NCBI GenBank assembly: GCA_041389495.1
Contig: JAWKRT010000003.1
Span: 62,001-126,000 of the forward strand
Direction of reading: 5' to 3'
Origin: Myxococcota bacterium
GTDB taxonomy: Bacteria; Myxococcota_A; UBA9160; UBA4427
Length of the DNA: 64,000 bases
Made by a program: the position numbers and the translations under genes
The notes under the pieces: generated by a model
What the model saw: the letters and a program-made list of their open reading frames with translations, nothing else
Told to the model about the DNA's origin: nothing
Databases searched by the model: none
Shown here: piece after piece, positions 26,767 to 36,093 of the stretch
Numbering within the stretch: the stretch's first letter is position 1
How the letters are laid out: every line of letters starts with the position of its first letter

Positions 26767-29007
26767 CTACGGAAGCGCGACGCCGTCCCCTGCGGTGGCG
26801 GCGCGGAGGCCCACGACGATGCCGTCCGGGTCGACCGCGCGGCGCTCGACGCCGTTCAGCGTGAGGCCCGAGCCCGACTCGACGGCGAAGTCGCGGACGT
26901 TCTCCGTGAACAGGCCGCCCGTGACGACGCCGTAGCCGCTGCCGAAGATCGCGTTGTCGCGGTAGAGCGAGATGCCGATCTCGTTGCGTCGGAACTCCGT
27001 GCCGCGCACCTCGACCCGCGAATCCTCCTTCGAGGCGACCGCGATCTGGGAGTCGACGAGCTGCGACTGGAGCAGGCGGACGTGGCTGCCCTCGCCCGCG
27101 CTCACGGCCTTGTCGCCCATGCGCCGGAACCACGTCCGCTCGACGCGCACGTCGGAGGCCGCGAGGTCGAGGCCGTCGTCGCCGTTGTTCGCGAACAGGC
27201 TCTGCTCGACCGAGCCCGACGACCACTCGGCGTCGAAGCCGTCCGACGCGTTGTCGATGAAGCGCGTGCGGCGCACCTGGAACAGGCCGCGCTTCACGCT
27301 CAGCGCGTCGTCGCCGCGGCCCGCGACGACGTCGCTGTCCCGGATGGCGACGTCCGAGGCGTTGAAGGCGAGCTCACCGGTGAACTCGACGCCCTCGTGC
27401 CTGGCGTGCGAGCCGCCCGACACCGTGACGTACGCGAGCTCGGACGACTCCGGCGCGCGCACGACGCCGATCGTGCCCCACGCCCGCTGCGCGTCGGCGG
27501 CGACGATCGCGATCGGCGCCTGTCGCGTTCCCACGGCGCGCAGCCCGCGGTAGGTCACGATGCTCGCGCGCGGCGCCATGACGAGGCGCGCGCCGGGCTC
27601 GATCACGAGCCGGTGCGTCGCGGGCACGACGAGCGTCTCCGAGATGCGGTGACGGCCGGCCGGAACGCGCAGCTCGTCGCCTGCGACGCGCATCCGCAGG
27701 CCGCGCTCGCGAACGAGCGCGCGCAGCGCGGTCGTCGCGTCCTCGAGACGCGCGGCATCGGCCGCCGCCGCGAGCGCGTCGCCCGCGGTGCTCCCGGCGC
27801 GCTCGGCGGCGAGCGCGAAGGACGTGCGCGACCGCGCCGCGCCGGCGCGCCACGCCGCGCGCACGCCGCGGCGCGCGAGAGCGAGCTCGCTCATGCGCGA
27901 CGGACGCGCCCACCAGTCGGCCTCGGTGCCGACGCGCGCGAGCACGGCGCCGAGCCGCTCGTCGGCGCGCGCGAGCGCGCCGTCCGGCGAGGGCGCCGTG
28001 AGCGAGGCGAGCAGCTCGGCGCGGCGCGCCGCGTGGCGCGGCTCGCGCACGAGCGCGCGGACGAGCGCGGGGGCGAGCGCGTCGGCATCGACGGGCGCAT
28101 CGACGAACCCGTCCGCGTAGGGCACGAGCAGCCCGGAGATCGGGTCGAAGTACCAGCCGGCCTCGGCGCGTCGCGCGCCGAGGGCGTGCGCGAGCGCGTC
28201 GAACGCGAGCGCGCGGTCGACGTCGACGATCTCCTCGATCTCGCGCGGGAGCGGGCCGTCGCCGGCCTGCTCGACGAGCGCGACGAGGCGATCGATCGCC
28301 CGCTCCTGCGCCCGCGGCGCGCGCGCACCGCGCGCCGGCTCGAAGCGCGCACGCACACCCGCGTCGGGGGCGCCGCGTCGCTCGTGCGCGACGGGCAGGA
28401 AGATCTCGCCCGCCGCGAAGCCGAGCCGCTGCAGCATCGCGTCGCTCGGCTCCTCCGCCCATGCGACGAGCTCGGGCACCGCACCGTTGACGGCGAGGCG
28501 CGCGAAGCCGCTCGGGGGCGCGACCAGCCCCGCGTTGCGCGCGGCCTCGCGCTCGAACCACGTCCGGAGCCCGGCGGTCGCGGGCGCGGCGACGAGCTCG
28601 ATGCCCCGCATGCCGTCGGGTCGCTTCTTGCCGTCGAAGCGGATGCGCAGACCGCGCCGCCCGCCGTCGAGCAGCTGGGCCTCCGCCGCGTGGCGCGCGC
28701 CGTCGCGCAGCAGCTCGACGCGGAACCAGTGCCGGTCGTCGTTGCGCGCATCGCGGTCGGCCGGGCGGAGCAGCTCGGCGGCTTCGAGCACGGCGGGGTC
28801 GACCTCGATCCGCCACGTGTCGAGCGGCGCCGACGTGCGGCCCGCGACGACGCGCGGCCAGTCGGGGACCTCGGCGCCGACGACGTCGCGCCAGGCCGAG
28901 AGCTCGACGAGCGCGCCCGAGACCGCCACGGCGACGGCGGCGAGCGCCGTCGCCATGGCGACGGTCGTGCTCGCGCGGACGCGGCGGCGATGCGATGCGG
29001 TGGTCAT
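26767..29007 (-). CDS. CotH-like kinase-fold protein with C-terminal right-handed beta-helix
   Basis: 746 residues. The N-terminal membrane anchor or uncleaved signal is at about 14-33. Residues about 60-390 resemble CotH: LRIRFDGKKRPDGMRGIELVA split over about 115-135, an Asn-Gly segment FARLAVNG, then GWYFDPISGLLVPYADGF (about 268-285), which aligns with the CotH NPxTGxLxPIxxD metal-site region. Residues 448-746 are beta-helix repeats (IRDSDVVAGRGDDALSV, RTRFIDNASDGFD, SLFANNGDDGLDL) with inward-facing Asn/Asp-Gly turns as in pectate-lyase-like folds. CotH proteins are secreted atypical kinases; carbohydrate or protein targets are unknown here. It is 28 bases upstream of the large kinase-like gene and has its own promoter at 29365-29393. 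Confidence 0.78.
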   Translation of the reverse strand: MTTASHRRRVRASTTVAMATALAAVAVAVSGALVELSAWRDVVGAEVPDWPRVVAGRTSAPLDTWRIEVDPAVLEAAELLRPADRDARNDDRHWFRVELLRDGARHAAEAQLLDGGRRGLRIRFDGKKRPDGMRGIELVAAPATAGLRTWFEREAARNAGLVAPPSGFARLAVNGAVPELVAWAEEPSDAMLQRLGFAAGEIFLPVAHERRGAPDAGVRARFEPARGARAPRAQERAIDRLVALVEQAGDGPLPREIEEIVDVDRALAFDALAHALGARRAEAGWYFDPISGLLVPYADGFVDAPVDADALAPALVRALVREPRHAARRAELLASLTAPSPDGALARADERLGAVLARVGTEADWWARPSRMSELALARRGVRAAWRAGAARSRTSFALAAERAGSTAGDALAAAADAARLEDATTALRALVRERGLRMRVAGDELRVPAGRHRISETLVVPATHRLVIEPGARLVMAPRASIVTYRGLRAVGTRQAPIAIVAADAQRAWGTIGVVRAPESSELAYVTVSGGSHARHEGVEFTGELAFNASDVAIRDSDVVAGRGDDALSVKRGLFQVRRTRFIDNASDGFDAEWSSGSVEQSLFANNGDDGLDLAASDVRVERTWFRRMGDKAVSAGEGSHVRLLQSQLVDSQIAVASKEDSRVEVRGTEFRRNEIGISLYRDNAIFGSGYGVVTGGLFTENVRDFAVESGSGLTLNGVERRAVDPDGIVVGLRAATAGDGVALP

Positions 29008-29467
29008 GCGAGCCTGCCCGACTCCGTGGTCCCGGTCTCGTTCCCGGTGTCTCGTTCGCTCGGTCTCTCGATCCCGACTTCGATCCCGATCTCGCTGCCG
29101 GCTTCCCGGCCTGGGCTCGCTCGCGCGGCGCTGGGTGCGGTGGGCGTCGCGCGCTCCGGACTCGCGCCTGCGCTCGCTCGCGGCCGCGCGAGCCGAAGGA
29201 GAGTGGCTCGGCACGCGCCGTCGTCGAGCGGCCCGGCCGCGGCGTCGGTGACGGGCTCCGATGCCGGACGCTCGCGCGCGTTCCTCTGCGCGCCGGTGCG
29301 CCGCGCGAAGCGCCGACGGCCGCATCCGCTGCGCCGCCGATCCTGCGGGACGAAACGGCGGCGACTTATAGACGTTTCCGTGACGGATTTCCACGCGAGG
29401 GCGGGCGTCGCGCCGGTGCTGACTCGGCGTCACTCGTGCACGCGGCGCGAGGCGCCGCGCTCGCGGG
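29008..29467. other. 460-base non-coding stretch with long leader for the CotH-like gene
   Basis: There is no convincing gene. Composition is less GC-extreme and low in complexity, with runs such as repeated TCGATCCCG-type units around 29060-29095 and GGTCTCGTTC-type units around 29030-29070. It separates two minus-strand CotH-type genes. The minus-strand promoter at 29365-29393 would give a leader of about 350 bases before the ATG at 29007. No riboswitch class was recognised. Confidence 0.5.
29365..29393 (-). promoter_or_regulatory. Sigma-70-type promoter for the CotH-like gene
   Basis: On the minus strand, TGGAAA (29388-29393; four of six to TTGACA) and TATAAG (29365-29370; five of six to TATAAT) are separated by exactly 17 bases. 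Both sit in a locally AT-richer pocket. Start of transcription would be near 29358. Confidence 0.55.
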
Positions 29468-32086
29468 TCAGTCGATCCGGAGGTCGCCGATCCGGGCGTC
29501 GACGGTCGGCGCCTCGACGCCGTCGACGACGGCGCGGCTGCCGCGCTCCGCGATCGTCGAGGGGCCGGCCGCGCTCGCTTCGGGCTCGACGGTCGTGCGG
29601 TCGGCGACGAGCTCGCCGCCGCCGAGCTCGGGGCGGTCGGTGTAGGCGAGGAAGGCCGCGTGCGCGGCGCCGCGCACGTGCGAGTCGGCGATCGCGAGCC
29701 GTCCGCCGTTGCGCGCGGCGGCGGCGACGCCGACGGTGTCGATCTCGAGTCCGCTCGCCTCGACGCGGCTCGCGTCGGCGGCGGCGAGCGCCGTCCCGCG
29801 CACGTTCGCGATGCGACCTCCGGCGAGGCGCACGCGCGCGTCGATCGCCGCGACGCCCCCGCCGCGCGAGGCGCGCACGTCGACATCGGTGAGCAGGGCC
29901 GTCGAGGCGCGCAGCTCGACCGCCGTTCCCGCGCTCGTCGCGACGGAGAGACCGCGCGCGTCGAGCCGGCCGCTCTCGACCAGCACCGCGGTCGGCGCGT
30001 CGCTGTGCACGACGCGGACGCGCTCCATCTCGACCGCGGCGTTGCGCACGGCGACCGCGGCCGGCACGCGCCAGCCCGGTCGCTCGACGCCCGCCGCGCC
30101 GCGGATCTCGACGTGCGACCAGCGCGACGGCTTCTGCGCGTGCAGCAGGACGACGCCCTCCCAGCGGCCGTCGCGTCGTCCATCGACGCCGCGCAGCACG
30201 ACCGGTGCGTCGGCGGTGCCGCCGAGGTCGAGCGCGGCGTCGGCGACGAGCGCGGCACCGGGCTCGAACACGAGCTCCGTGCCGGCCTCGACGACGAGCG
30301 CGACGCCGCTCGGCAGCACGAGCGACCCGCGCACCTCGAACGTTCCGCCGCGCGCGTGCAGCGCCAGCTCGCCCGGCTCGCGGTGCAGGAAGGGATGCTG
30401 CGCGAGCGCCTCGTCGAGCGTCGCCGTCGGGACCGGCGGCGCGTCGAGCCGCCGGGGCGAGGGCCGCGCGAGGAACGCGTGCTCGTCCGGGTCGCCGGCG
30501 ACGAGCGCGACGCCGCGGACGGCGTCCGACACCACGGCGGCGTTGGGCTGCCGGTAGCGGATGCGCACGGGCGACGGCGTGGCGCCGACGCGCGTCGGCG
30601 GGAGGGCGACCGGGAAGCTCGTGCGCGATGCGAGCGTGACCGGCGTGCCCGGCAGGCCGCCCTCGTCGTGGCGCAGCGTGGTGACCGACACCGGGATCGG
30701 CAGCAGGTTGGCGAGATCGAGATAGGGGCCGTCGCCGTCGCTGCCGGCGTCGGCCGCGACGACGCGCGGGAACGCGAACGCGCCGGAGGCGAGGCTCGGC
30801 TCGAACCACGCGGCGCGCTCGGCGACCACGCGGCGGAGCGCGTTCGCGCGCGCGGCGATCGCGTCGATCGCCACCGCCTCGACGAAGGGATCGTCGCGGT
30901 GCACGCGCGCGAGCGCCCAGGCCTGGCGGCGCTCGAGGCGCGCCGCGAGCGCGGGATCGTTCGCGTCGAGCTCGCCCGCGATCTCGGCGAGCGCGCGCGC
31001 GAAGCGGAAGCGCAGCTCGGGATCGCGCAGCAGCGCAGTGCCGAGCGCGCTTCGCGCCGCGACGAGCGGTGCGCGCGGTGCGGCGGGGGGATGCGTGGGC
31101 AGCGCGGGCACGGGCGCGAGCCGCGCGGAGAACGCGTCGAGCGCGAAGCGCGCGCGCGACCAGTGGAGCGCGCTCGCGTCGCCCCACACCTCGGCGGCGG
31201 CGAGCCAGCGCGCGGTCTCGTCGAGCGCGAAGACGCGGCTCGCGTCGAGCCTCCCGTCGAGGAAGGCGCGCAGCAGGCCGATCGCCGTGTCCGCGTCCTC
31301 GCCGGCGTCGCGCGGAACGCTCAGCGCGACGGCGCGCGCCGCGTGCGGGTTGTCGAACGGGCCGGCGCGCCCGTTCGCGGCGATCGCCGCCCAGTAGGGA
31401 CCGGCGTCGAGGCCGACGATCGGCGCGGCCCGCCGCCCGCGCGCGCGCAGCAGCTCGTCCGACGGGAGCTCGACGAGCAGCGCCGGCCCGAGCTCGTCGC
31501 CGTTGAGCGCGAGCTCGACGAGCGACGTGCGCGGCGCGGCGAGACCGAGCCGCTCGAAGTGCGCGGCGGCGACGAGCGGGCGCACGCCGCCCGCGGCGCG
31601 CGGCGCCACGACCGCGAAGTGGCGCATGCCCTGCACGTGCGCGTCCTCGCCGACGCGCACCTCGAGCGACCACGGCTCCTCCTCGAAGTGCGCGGGCTCG
31701 GGCCCGAGGAGCCGCAGCTCGATCGGAATCGAGAGCTCGCCGAGCGACACGGACGCCGGAACGAAGTCGTCGTCGCTCGGCACGAGGATGCCCGCGGCGA
31801 GCGCCGCGTCGCGCTTCTCGTGGAGGCGGTGGAGGTGCTTGAACTTGAGGTCGATGCGGAGCGACTCGCTGCGCGCGTTCGCGAGCCGCGCGCGCGCGTA
31901 GTCGCGGCCGGCCGCCAGCCAGCGCGCGCCGCCGCGCGCGAGCGCGTCGGCGCCGCCGAGCGCGAGCGCGCCTCCCGCGAAGGCCGCGCCGCTCGCGAGC
32001 GCGGCCGCGACGGCGCGCCGGAGCCCTCCCGCCCGCGCGCGCGCGCGCGCCTCGACGCGCGTTCCGCGCGCGGTCTCGAGCTTCAC
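29468..32086 (-). CDS. CotH-family secreted kinase-like protein with beta-helix tail
   Basis: 872 residues. The GTG start overlaps the aminotransferase stop (GTGA). An N-terminal hydrophobic anchor lies at about 22-50. The CotH opening is clear: RIDLKFKHLHRLHEKRD (about 75-92), then DDFVPASVSL and IPIELRLLG, GMRHFAVVAPRA, and APRTSLVELALNG, which match the strand order of CotH kinases. The usual WxNxRFY.NP.TGxLxPI block is degraded (LHWSRARFALDAFSARLAPV), so catalytic metal binding may be lost. Residues about 581-872 are a right-handed beta-helix with G-x-L/V repeats. Location is probably outside the cytoplasm. Its pairing with another CotH/beta-helix gene suggests surface or matrix assembly, an inference. 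Confidence 0.8.
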   Translation of the reverse strand: MKLETARGTRVEARARARAGGLRRAVAAALASGAAFAGGALALGGADALARGGARWLAAGRDYARARLANARSESLRIDLKFKHLHRLHEKRDAALAAGILVPSDDDFVPASVSLGELSIPIELRLLGPEPAHFEEEPWSLEVRVGEDAHVQGMRHFAVVAPRAAGGVRPLVAAAHFERLGLAAPRTSLVELALNGDELGPALLVELPSDELLRARGRRAAPIVGLDAGPYWAAIAANGRAGPFDNPHAARAVALSVPRDAGEDADTAIGLLRAFLDGRLDASRVFALDETARWLAAAEVWGDASALHWSRARFALDAFSARLAPVPALPTHPPAAPRAPLVAARSALGTALLRDPELRFRFARALAEIAGELDANDPALAARLERRQAWALARVHRDDPFVEAVAIDAIAARANALRRVVAERAAWFEPSLASGAFAFPRVVAADAGSDGDGPYLDLANLLPIPVSVTTLRHDEGGLPGTPVTLASRTSFPVALPPTRVGATPSPVRIRYRQPNAAVVSDAVRGVALVAGDPDEHAFLARPSPRRLDAPPVPTATLDEALAQHPFLHREPGELALHARGGTFEVRGSLVLPSGVALVVEAGTELVFEPGAALVADAALDLGGTADAPVVLRGVDGRRDGRWEGVVLLHAQKPSRWSHVEIRGAAGVERPGWRVPAAVAVRNAAVEMERVRVVHSDAPTAVLVESGRLDARGLSVATSAGTAVELRASTALLTDVDVRASRGGGVAAIDARVRLAGGRIANVRGTALAAADASRVEASGLEIDTVGVAAAARNGGRLAIADSHVRGAAHAAFLAYTDRPELGGGELVADRTTVEPEASAAGPSTIAERGSRAVVDGVEAPTVDARIGDLRID

Positions 32087-33315
32087 GCCCGCGCGCTCCC
32101 CGCTCGCCCCCGCGCGTCGCCCTCCCGCGCGTCGCCGCTCCCGTCGGTGTCCGCGGCGCCGATGGCGTCGCCCGCTCCGAGCGACGCGAGCGCGTCGAGG
32201 AGCGCGTCGACGACGCGCGCGCGCGCGGCGGGGGCGAGACCCGGGTAGATCGGGAGCGCGACGACCTCGGCGGCCAGCCGCTCGGTGGCGTCGAGCGCGA
32301 CCGGGGCGAGCGCGCGGCCGCGCAGCGCGCGCTGCGCGTGCAGCGGCGCCGCGTAGTAGGCGGCCGTCTCGATGCCGCGCGCGTCGAGTGCGTCGCGCAG
32401 CGCGTCGCGCAGCGTCGCCGGTGCGCGCACGACGTACTGGTGGCGGGCGTGGCGCGCGGGCGGCGCCGGCCGTGCGGGAAGGCGCAGCGCCGCGCACCCG
32501 CCGAGCCGCGCGTCGTAGTCGTCCGCGATCGCCGTCCGCTCGGTGATCCAGCGCTCGAGGTGGGGCAGCTTCACGGAGAGCACGGCCGCCTGCAGCGCGT
32601 CGAGGCGCGAGTTGATGCCGAGCTCGTCGTGGCGATAGCGCGCGCGGGCGCCGTGCACGCGGAGCGCGCGAAGGCGCGCCGCCCGTACGTCGTCGTCGGT
32701 CGTGATCGCCCCGCCGTCGCCGAGCGCGCCGAGGTTCTTGGACGGGTAGAAGCTCCACGCGGCGAGCTCGCCGCGCGCGCCGACCGACCGGCCGCTCGCA
32801 TCGCGCGCTCCCGCGGCCTGGGCCGCGTCGTGCACGAGCGCGGCGCCCGCGCGCGCCGCGACGTCCGCGAGCGCCTCGCTGGGCGCGCAGTCGCCGAACA
32901 GATGGACCGCGACGATCGCGCGCAGCGACGAGCACGCGCGCGCCGCATCCGCCGCGGACTGCGGGTCGAGGCACGCGGTGCGCGCGTCGACGTCCGCGAA
33001 CACGGGTGTCGCGCCGAGGCGCGCGATGGCCGCTGCGGTCGCGAAGAAGCTGAACGACGGACACACGACCTGGTCGCCCGGGCCGACGTCGAGCGCCATG
33101 AGCGACAGGAGCAGCGCGTCGCTGCCCGACGCGCACGCGATCGCGTGGCGCGCGCCGACCTCGCGCGCGAAGGCCTGCTCGAAGCGCTCGACCTCGTCGC
33201 CGAGCACGAAACGGGTGTGGTCGAGGACGCGGCGGATCGCCGCGTCGACGTCGCTGCGGAGCTCGGCGAGCGCGGGCGAGAGGTCGAGCATCGGAACGCG
33301 CGGCCCGTCGTGCAT
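32083..33315 (-). CDS. DegT/DnrJ/EryC1-type sugar aminotransferase
   Basis: 410 residues. A fold-I PLP enzyme that usually makes amino sugars from nucleotide-linked keto sugars for surface glycans. The PLP Lys is K193 in SFYPSKNLGALGDGG. The phosphate-binding ACASGSDALLLS lies at 60-71, HDAAQAAGA gives the PLP-ring Asp163 and Gln166, and INSRLDALQAAVL is a family motif. The tail after about 375 is low complexity. The start is the ATG at 33315; an in-frame ATG eight codons on (PMLDLS) is also possible. It overlaps the CotH gene by four bases. TATCCT on the minus strand (33324-33329) is a weak -10 candidate only. Confidence 0.9.
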   Translation of the reverse strand: MHDGPRVPMLDLSPALAELRSDVDAAIRRVLDHTRFVLGDEVERFEQAFAREVGARHAIACASGSDALLLSLMALDVGPGDQVVCPSFSFFATAAAIARLGATPVFADVDARTACLDPQSAADAARACSSLRAIVAVHLFGDCAPSEALADVAARAGAALVHDAAQAAGARDASGRSVGARGELAAWSFYPSKNLGALGDGGAITTDDDVRAARLRALRVHGARARYRHDELGINSRLDALQAAVLSVKLPHLERWITERTAIADDYDARLGGCAALRLPARPAPPARHARHQYVVRAPATLRDALRDALDARGIETAAYYAAPLHAQRALRGRALAPVALDATERLAAEVVALPIYPGLAPAARARVVDALLDALASLGAGDAIGAADTDGSGDAREGDARGRAGSARA

Positions 33316-33493
33316 CGGCGCGCAGGATACCCCACGAGGCCCGCGCGACCGGGCGACCTGCGGCGTTGCCGGCGCGCGCGCGCTGCGGTTCGATTCGCGG
33401 GCGGGACGGTGTCCGGCGCCGCCGCCGCGCGCGCGCCGAGCGGGCCCGCGCGCGCAGGCGGGCGAGTGCGACGAGCGGGGAGATCGGGGCGCG

Positions 33494-34366
33494 ATGGTGG
33501 TCGAGAGCCTGCGCGGTGCGCTCGCGAGCGCGCGCCGTCACGACGAGCGCCCGGGAGCGGTCGACGTCTTCCGCATCCCGCTCGCGCGCGTCGCCGGCCG
33601 CCACGTGGCACTGCTCGACGCGCGCGAGCGCGCGCGGGCCGAGCGGCGCGAGCGCGCCGCGGGCGGCGGCGCGGCCTTCGCGTCGCGCGCCGCGCTGCGC
33701 CTCGTCGTCGCGCACTGGCTCGGCGCGGGTGCCGACGCCGCGTCGCTCGCGCTCGAGGAGGACGGGTACGGCCGCCCGTGCCTCGCGGGCCGCGCGGCGT
33801 GCGACGTCGACTTCAATCTGAGCCATTCGCGCGGGCTCGCGCTCGTCGCCGTCGCGCGCGGCGTGCGCATCGGCGTCGACCTCGAGCGCGTCGATCCGCG
33901 ACGCGACGTGGCGCGCCTCGCGGCGCGCGTGCTCGCGGCCGACGAGCAGCGCGCGCTCGCGGAGCAGTGCGGCGCGGCGGCGACGCGCGCGTTCCATCTC
34001 GCGTGGAGCGCGAAGGAGGCGTTCGCGAAGGCGAGCGGCGCGGGCCTTCGCGTTCCGCCGCGCCGGCACGCAGTGCAGTGGGCGCCGGACGGCGCGGGGC
34101 GCATCGCGCTCGCGCCCGCATCGGCGGACGGCGTGCCCTCGGTCGGCGGTGGCGCGACGCACACCGACGGCACCGCGAGCGCGGCGAGCGGGCCGAACGC
34201 GGAGAGCGGCGTCGATGTGGAGGGCGCGGCCGTGCGCGCCGCGCGGGATGCGTCGCGCGCCGTGCTGCGCGAGCTCGAGCTGCCCGACGGCTTCGTCGGC
34301 GCGATCTGTGCGCTCGGCGCGGTCGAGCGCGTGCGCGCCTTCGATGCGGAGGCGCTCGTCGCGTGA
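33494..34366 (+). CDS. 4'-phosphopantetheinyl transferase (Sfp type)
   Basis: 290 residues, slightly long for the Sfp group. It transfers phosphopantetheine from CoA to a Ser of a carrier protein. Motifs: FNLSHS (107-112), IGVDLERVD with Mg-binding Asp129 and Glu131, and WSAKEAFAKASG (171-182) with Lys174, Glu175 and Lys179. Residues about 200-250 contain a Gly/Ser/Ala-rich insertion absent from standard Sfp. The ATG at 33494 has GGGGAGA 13 or so bases upstream. It overlaps the following membrane protein by GTGA. No polyketide, peptide synthetase or carrier-protein gene is in the window, so it probably serves targets elsewhere. Confidence 0.9.
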   Translation: MVVESLRGALASARRHDERPGAVDVFRIPLARVAGRHVALLDARERARAERRERAAGGGAAFASRAALRLVVAHWLGAGADAASLALEEDGYGRPCLAGRAACDVDFNLSHSRGLALVAVARGVRIGVDLERVDPRRDVARLAARVLAADEQRALAEQCGAAATRAFHLAWSAKEAFAKASGAGLRVPPRRHAVQWAPDGAGRIALAPASADGVPSVGGGATHTDGTASAASGPNAESGVDVEGAAVRAARDASRAVLRELELPDGFVGAICALGAVERVRAFDAEALVA

Positions 34367-36093
34367 CGCGCGCCGACGCCGTCGCCGCCTCGCTCGTCGG
34401 CGTCGCCGCGACGGCGATCTGCTTCCAGGCGCTCGACTGGGGCTTCGCGGCCGAGGTCGCGGTCGTGGGCGGAGACCGGATGCTCCGCGGCGAGCTTCCG
34501 TACCGCGACTTCTGGACGATCTACGCGCCGGGGAGCCCGGCGCTCGTCGCCGCGCTCTTCCGCGCATTCGGGCGCGAGCTCGCGGTCGTGCACGCGGCGA
34601 GTGCGGGCCTCGCGGCCGCGGCGTCGGTCGCCTGGTTCGCGCTGATGCGCAGGGCGGCGCTGCCGCGCGCGGCGGCCGCGGCCGCCGCGATCGTCTTCGC
34701 GGCCGCCGTGTGGACGCCGTCGCCCGACCTCCACACGTACGTCGTGCCGCGCCTGTTGCTGATCGTCGCGTTCGAGCGCGTGCTCGCCGCCGTCGCCGCG
34801 CAGCGGACCGCGCCACTCGCCGCCGCGGGGCTCGCCCTGGGCATCGCCGCGCTCTTCAAGCACGACGTCGCCGGGTATGCCGCGGTCGCGTGCGGGCTCG
34901 CGCTCGTGCTCGCGCGCGCGGCGCTCGGCGTGCGCATCGAGCTCGTGCGCGGCGTCGCCCTGCTCGGCGGCTGCGCGCTCGCCGTGGTGGGGCCGGCCGC
35001 GATCGCGGTGGGCGCGATCGGCGGCGCCGACGCCTGGAACGACCTGATCGCGTTCCCGCTCGGCGACTTCCGCGTCGTGCGCGGCGAGCGCTATCCCGCG
35101 CTCCTCCCCGACGCCAGCGCGCTGCGCGCGTTCGCGGGCGACCCCGGCAACCCGCGCCGCGCCGCGCGCGCACTGCAGGCCCTCGGCGAGACCGGCGGCG
35201 CGCACGCGCCGGAGCTCGCGCTCGCGGCGGTCGCGGTCGCACTCGGGGCGCTCGTCCTGCGCGCGCGCGCGCGCGCCGCGCGCGAGGCGCTCGCGGGCGA
35301 ACGCGACGGCCGAGCGGCGCTCGCCGCGCTCGCGCTCTGCGCGTGCGGTCTGCCGTTCTTCTGGTCCGCCGCGCACGTCCAGCAGAACACGCACATTTTC
35401 TCGATGGCGATGCTCGCCGGCCTCGGGCTCGCGGGGCTCTGGCGCGTCGCACCGGCGCTCGCATCGGCGCCGCGCGCGCGGCTCGCGGCGCGCACCGTCG
35501 TGGGGGCGCTCGCGGCGGCGCAGGCGACGGCGTCGCTGCTGCCGTCGGCCTTCGATCTCGGGCGCATGCTCGCCGAGCGCCCGACGTCGCGCGCGCTCGG
35601 CGTTCCCGGCACGGGGAGCGCGCGCGTGTCGGCGGCGGATTTCGCCGCGCTCCGCCCGGTCGTCGACTTCGTGCGCGCGAACGTCGCGCCCGACGAGCCG
35701 GTCTACGTCGGCCTCGCGCGGCACGACGCGATCGTGATCGGGAAGCCGAGCCTCTACTTCCTCGTCGATCGCCCGGTGGCGACGCGCTACCACGAGCTCC
35801 ACCCCGGCGTGAGCGACCGCGCGGACGTCCAGCGCGAGATGATCTCCGACCTCGAGCGCGAGGGAGTCCGCTGCGTGGTGCGCTGGAACTTCGGATGGCC
35901 GGACGCGCGCCTCGACGCGATCCTCGCGGCGCGCCGGCGCGCGCTGCCCGCGCTCGGTGCCGGGCTCCTCGACGCGTATCTCGACACCCACTTCGAGCGG
36001 GTCGCGCGGCACGGCGAGCTCGACGTGCTGTGGCGCACCGGGGCGGCGCGCCCCTGGGAGGCGGCGGCGGGGGCCGGCGCGAGCGCCGACTAA
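34363..36093 (+). CDS. GT-C-type membrane glycosyltransferase-like protein
   Basis: 576 residues. The GTG overlaps the preceding TGA. About 11 membrane helices cover residues 5-430. The first extracytoplasmic loop carries GGDRMLRGELPYRDFWTIYAPGSP (split by helix ends), an Arg/Tyr/Asp pattern common in GT39/DUF2029-like mannosyltransferases. The C-terminal 140 residues form a soluble domain (VVDFVRANVAPDEPVYVG, YFLVDRPVATRYHELHPGVSD). Such proteins use polyprenyl-phosphate sugars on the outer face of the inner membrane. Donor and acceptor are unknown. Its stop shares four bases (CTAA) with that of the facing PepSY-type gene. Confidence 0.8.
   Translation: MTRADAVAASLVGVAATAICFQALDWGFAAEVAVVGGDRMLRGELPYRDFWTIYAPGSPALVAALFRAFGRELAVVHAASAGLAAAASVAWFALMRRAALPRAAAAAAAIVFAAAVWTPSPDLHTYVVPRLLLIVAFERVLAAVAAQRTAPLAAAGLALGIAALFKHDVAGYAAVACGLALVLARAALGVRIELVRGVALLGGCALAVVGPAAIAVGAIGGADAWNDLIAFPLGDFRVVRGERYPALLPDASALRAFAGDPGNPRRAARALQALGETGGAHAPELALAAVAVALGALVLRARARAAREALAGERDGRAALAALALCACGLPFFWSAAHVQQNTHIFSMAMLAGLGLAGLWRVAPALASAPRARLAARTVVGALAAAQATASLLPSAFDLGRMLAERPTSRALGVPGTGSARVSAADFAALRPVVDFVRANVAPDEPVYVGLARHDAIVIGKPSLYFLVDRPVATRYHELHPGVSDRADVQREMISDLEREGVRCVVRWNFGWPDARLDAILAARRRALPALGAGLLDAYLDTHFERVARHGELDVLWRTGAARPWEAAAGAGASAD

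Noticed and set aside
33324..33329. TATCCT on the minus strand as a promoter for the aminotransferase
   Set aside because: No -35 element, and it lies within ten bases of the ATG; too weak to list.
33386..33405. T-loop-like GGTTCGATTC suggesting a tRNA
   Set aside because: The flanking bases do not form a T-stem and no acceptor or anticodon arm is present.
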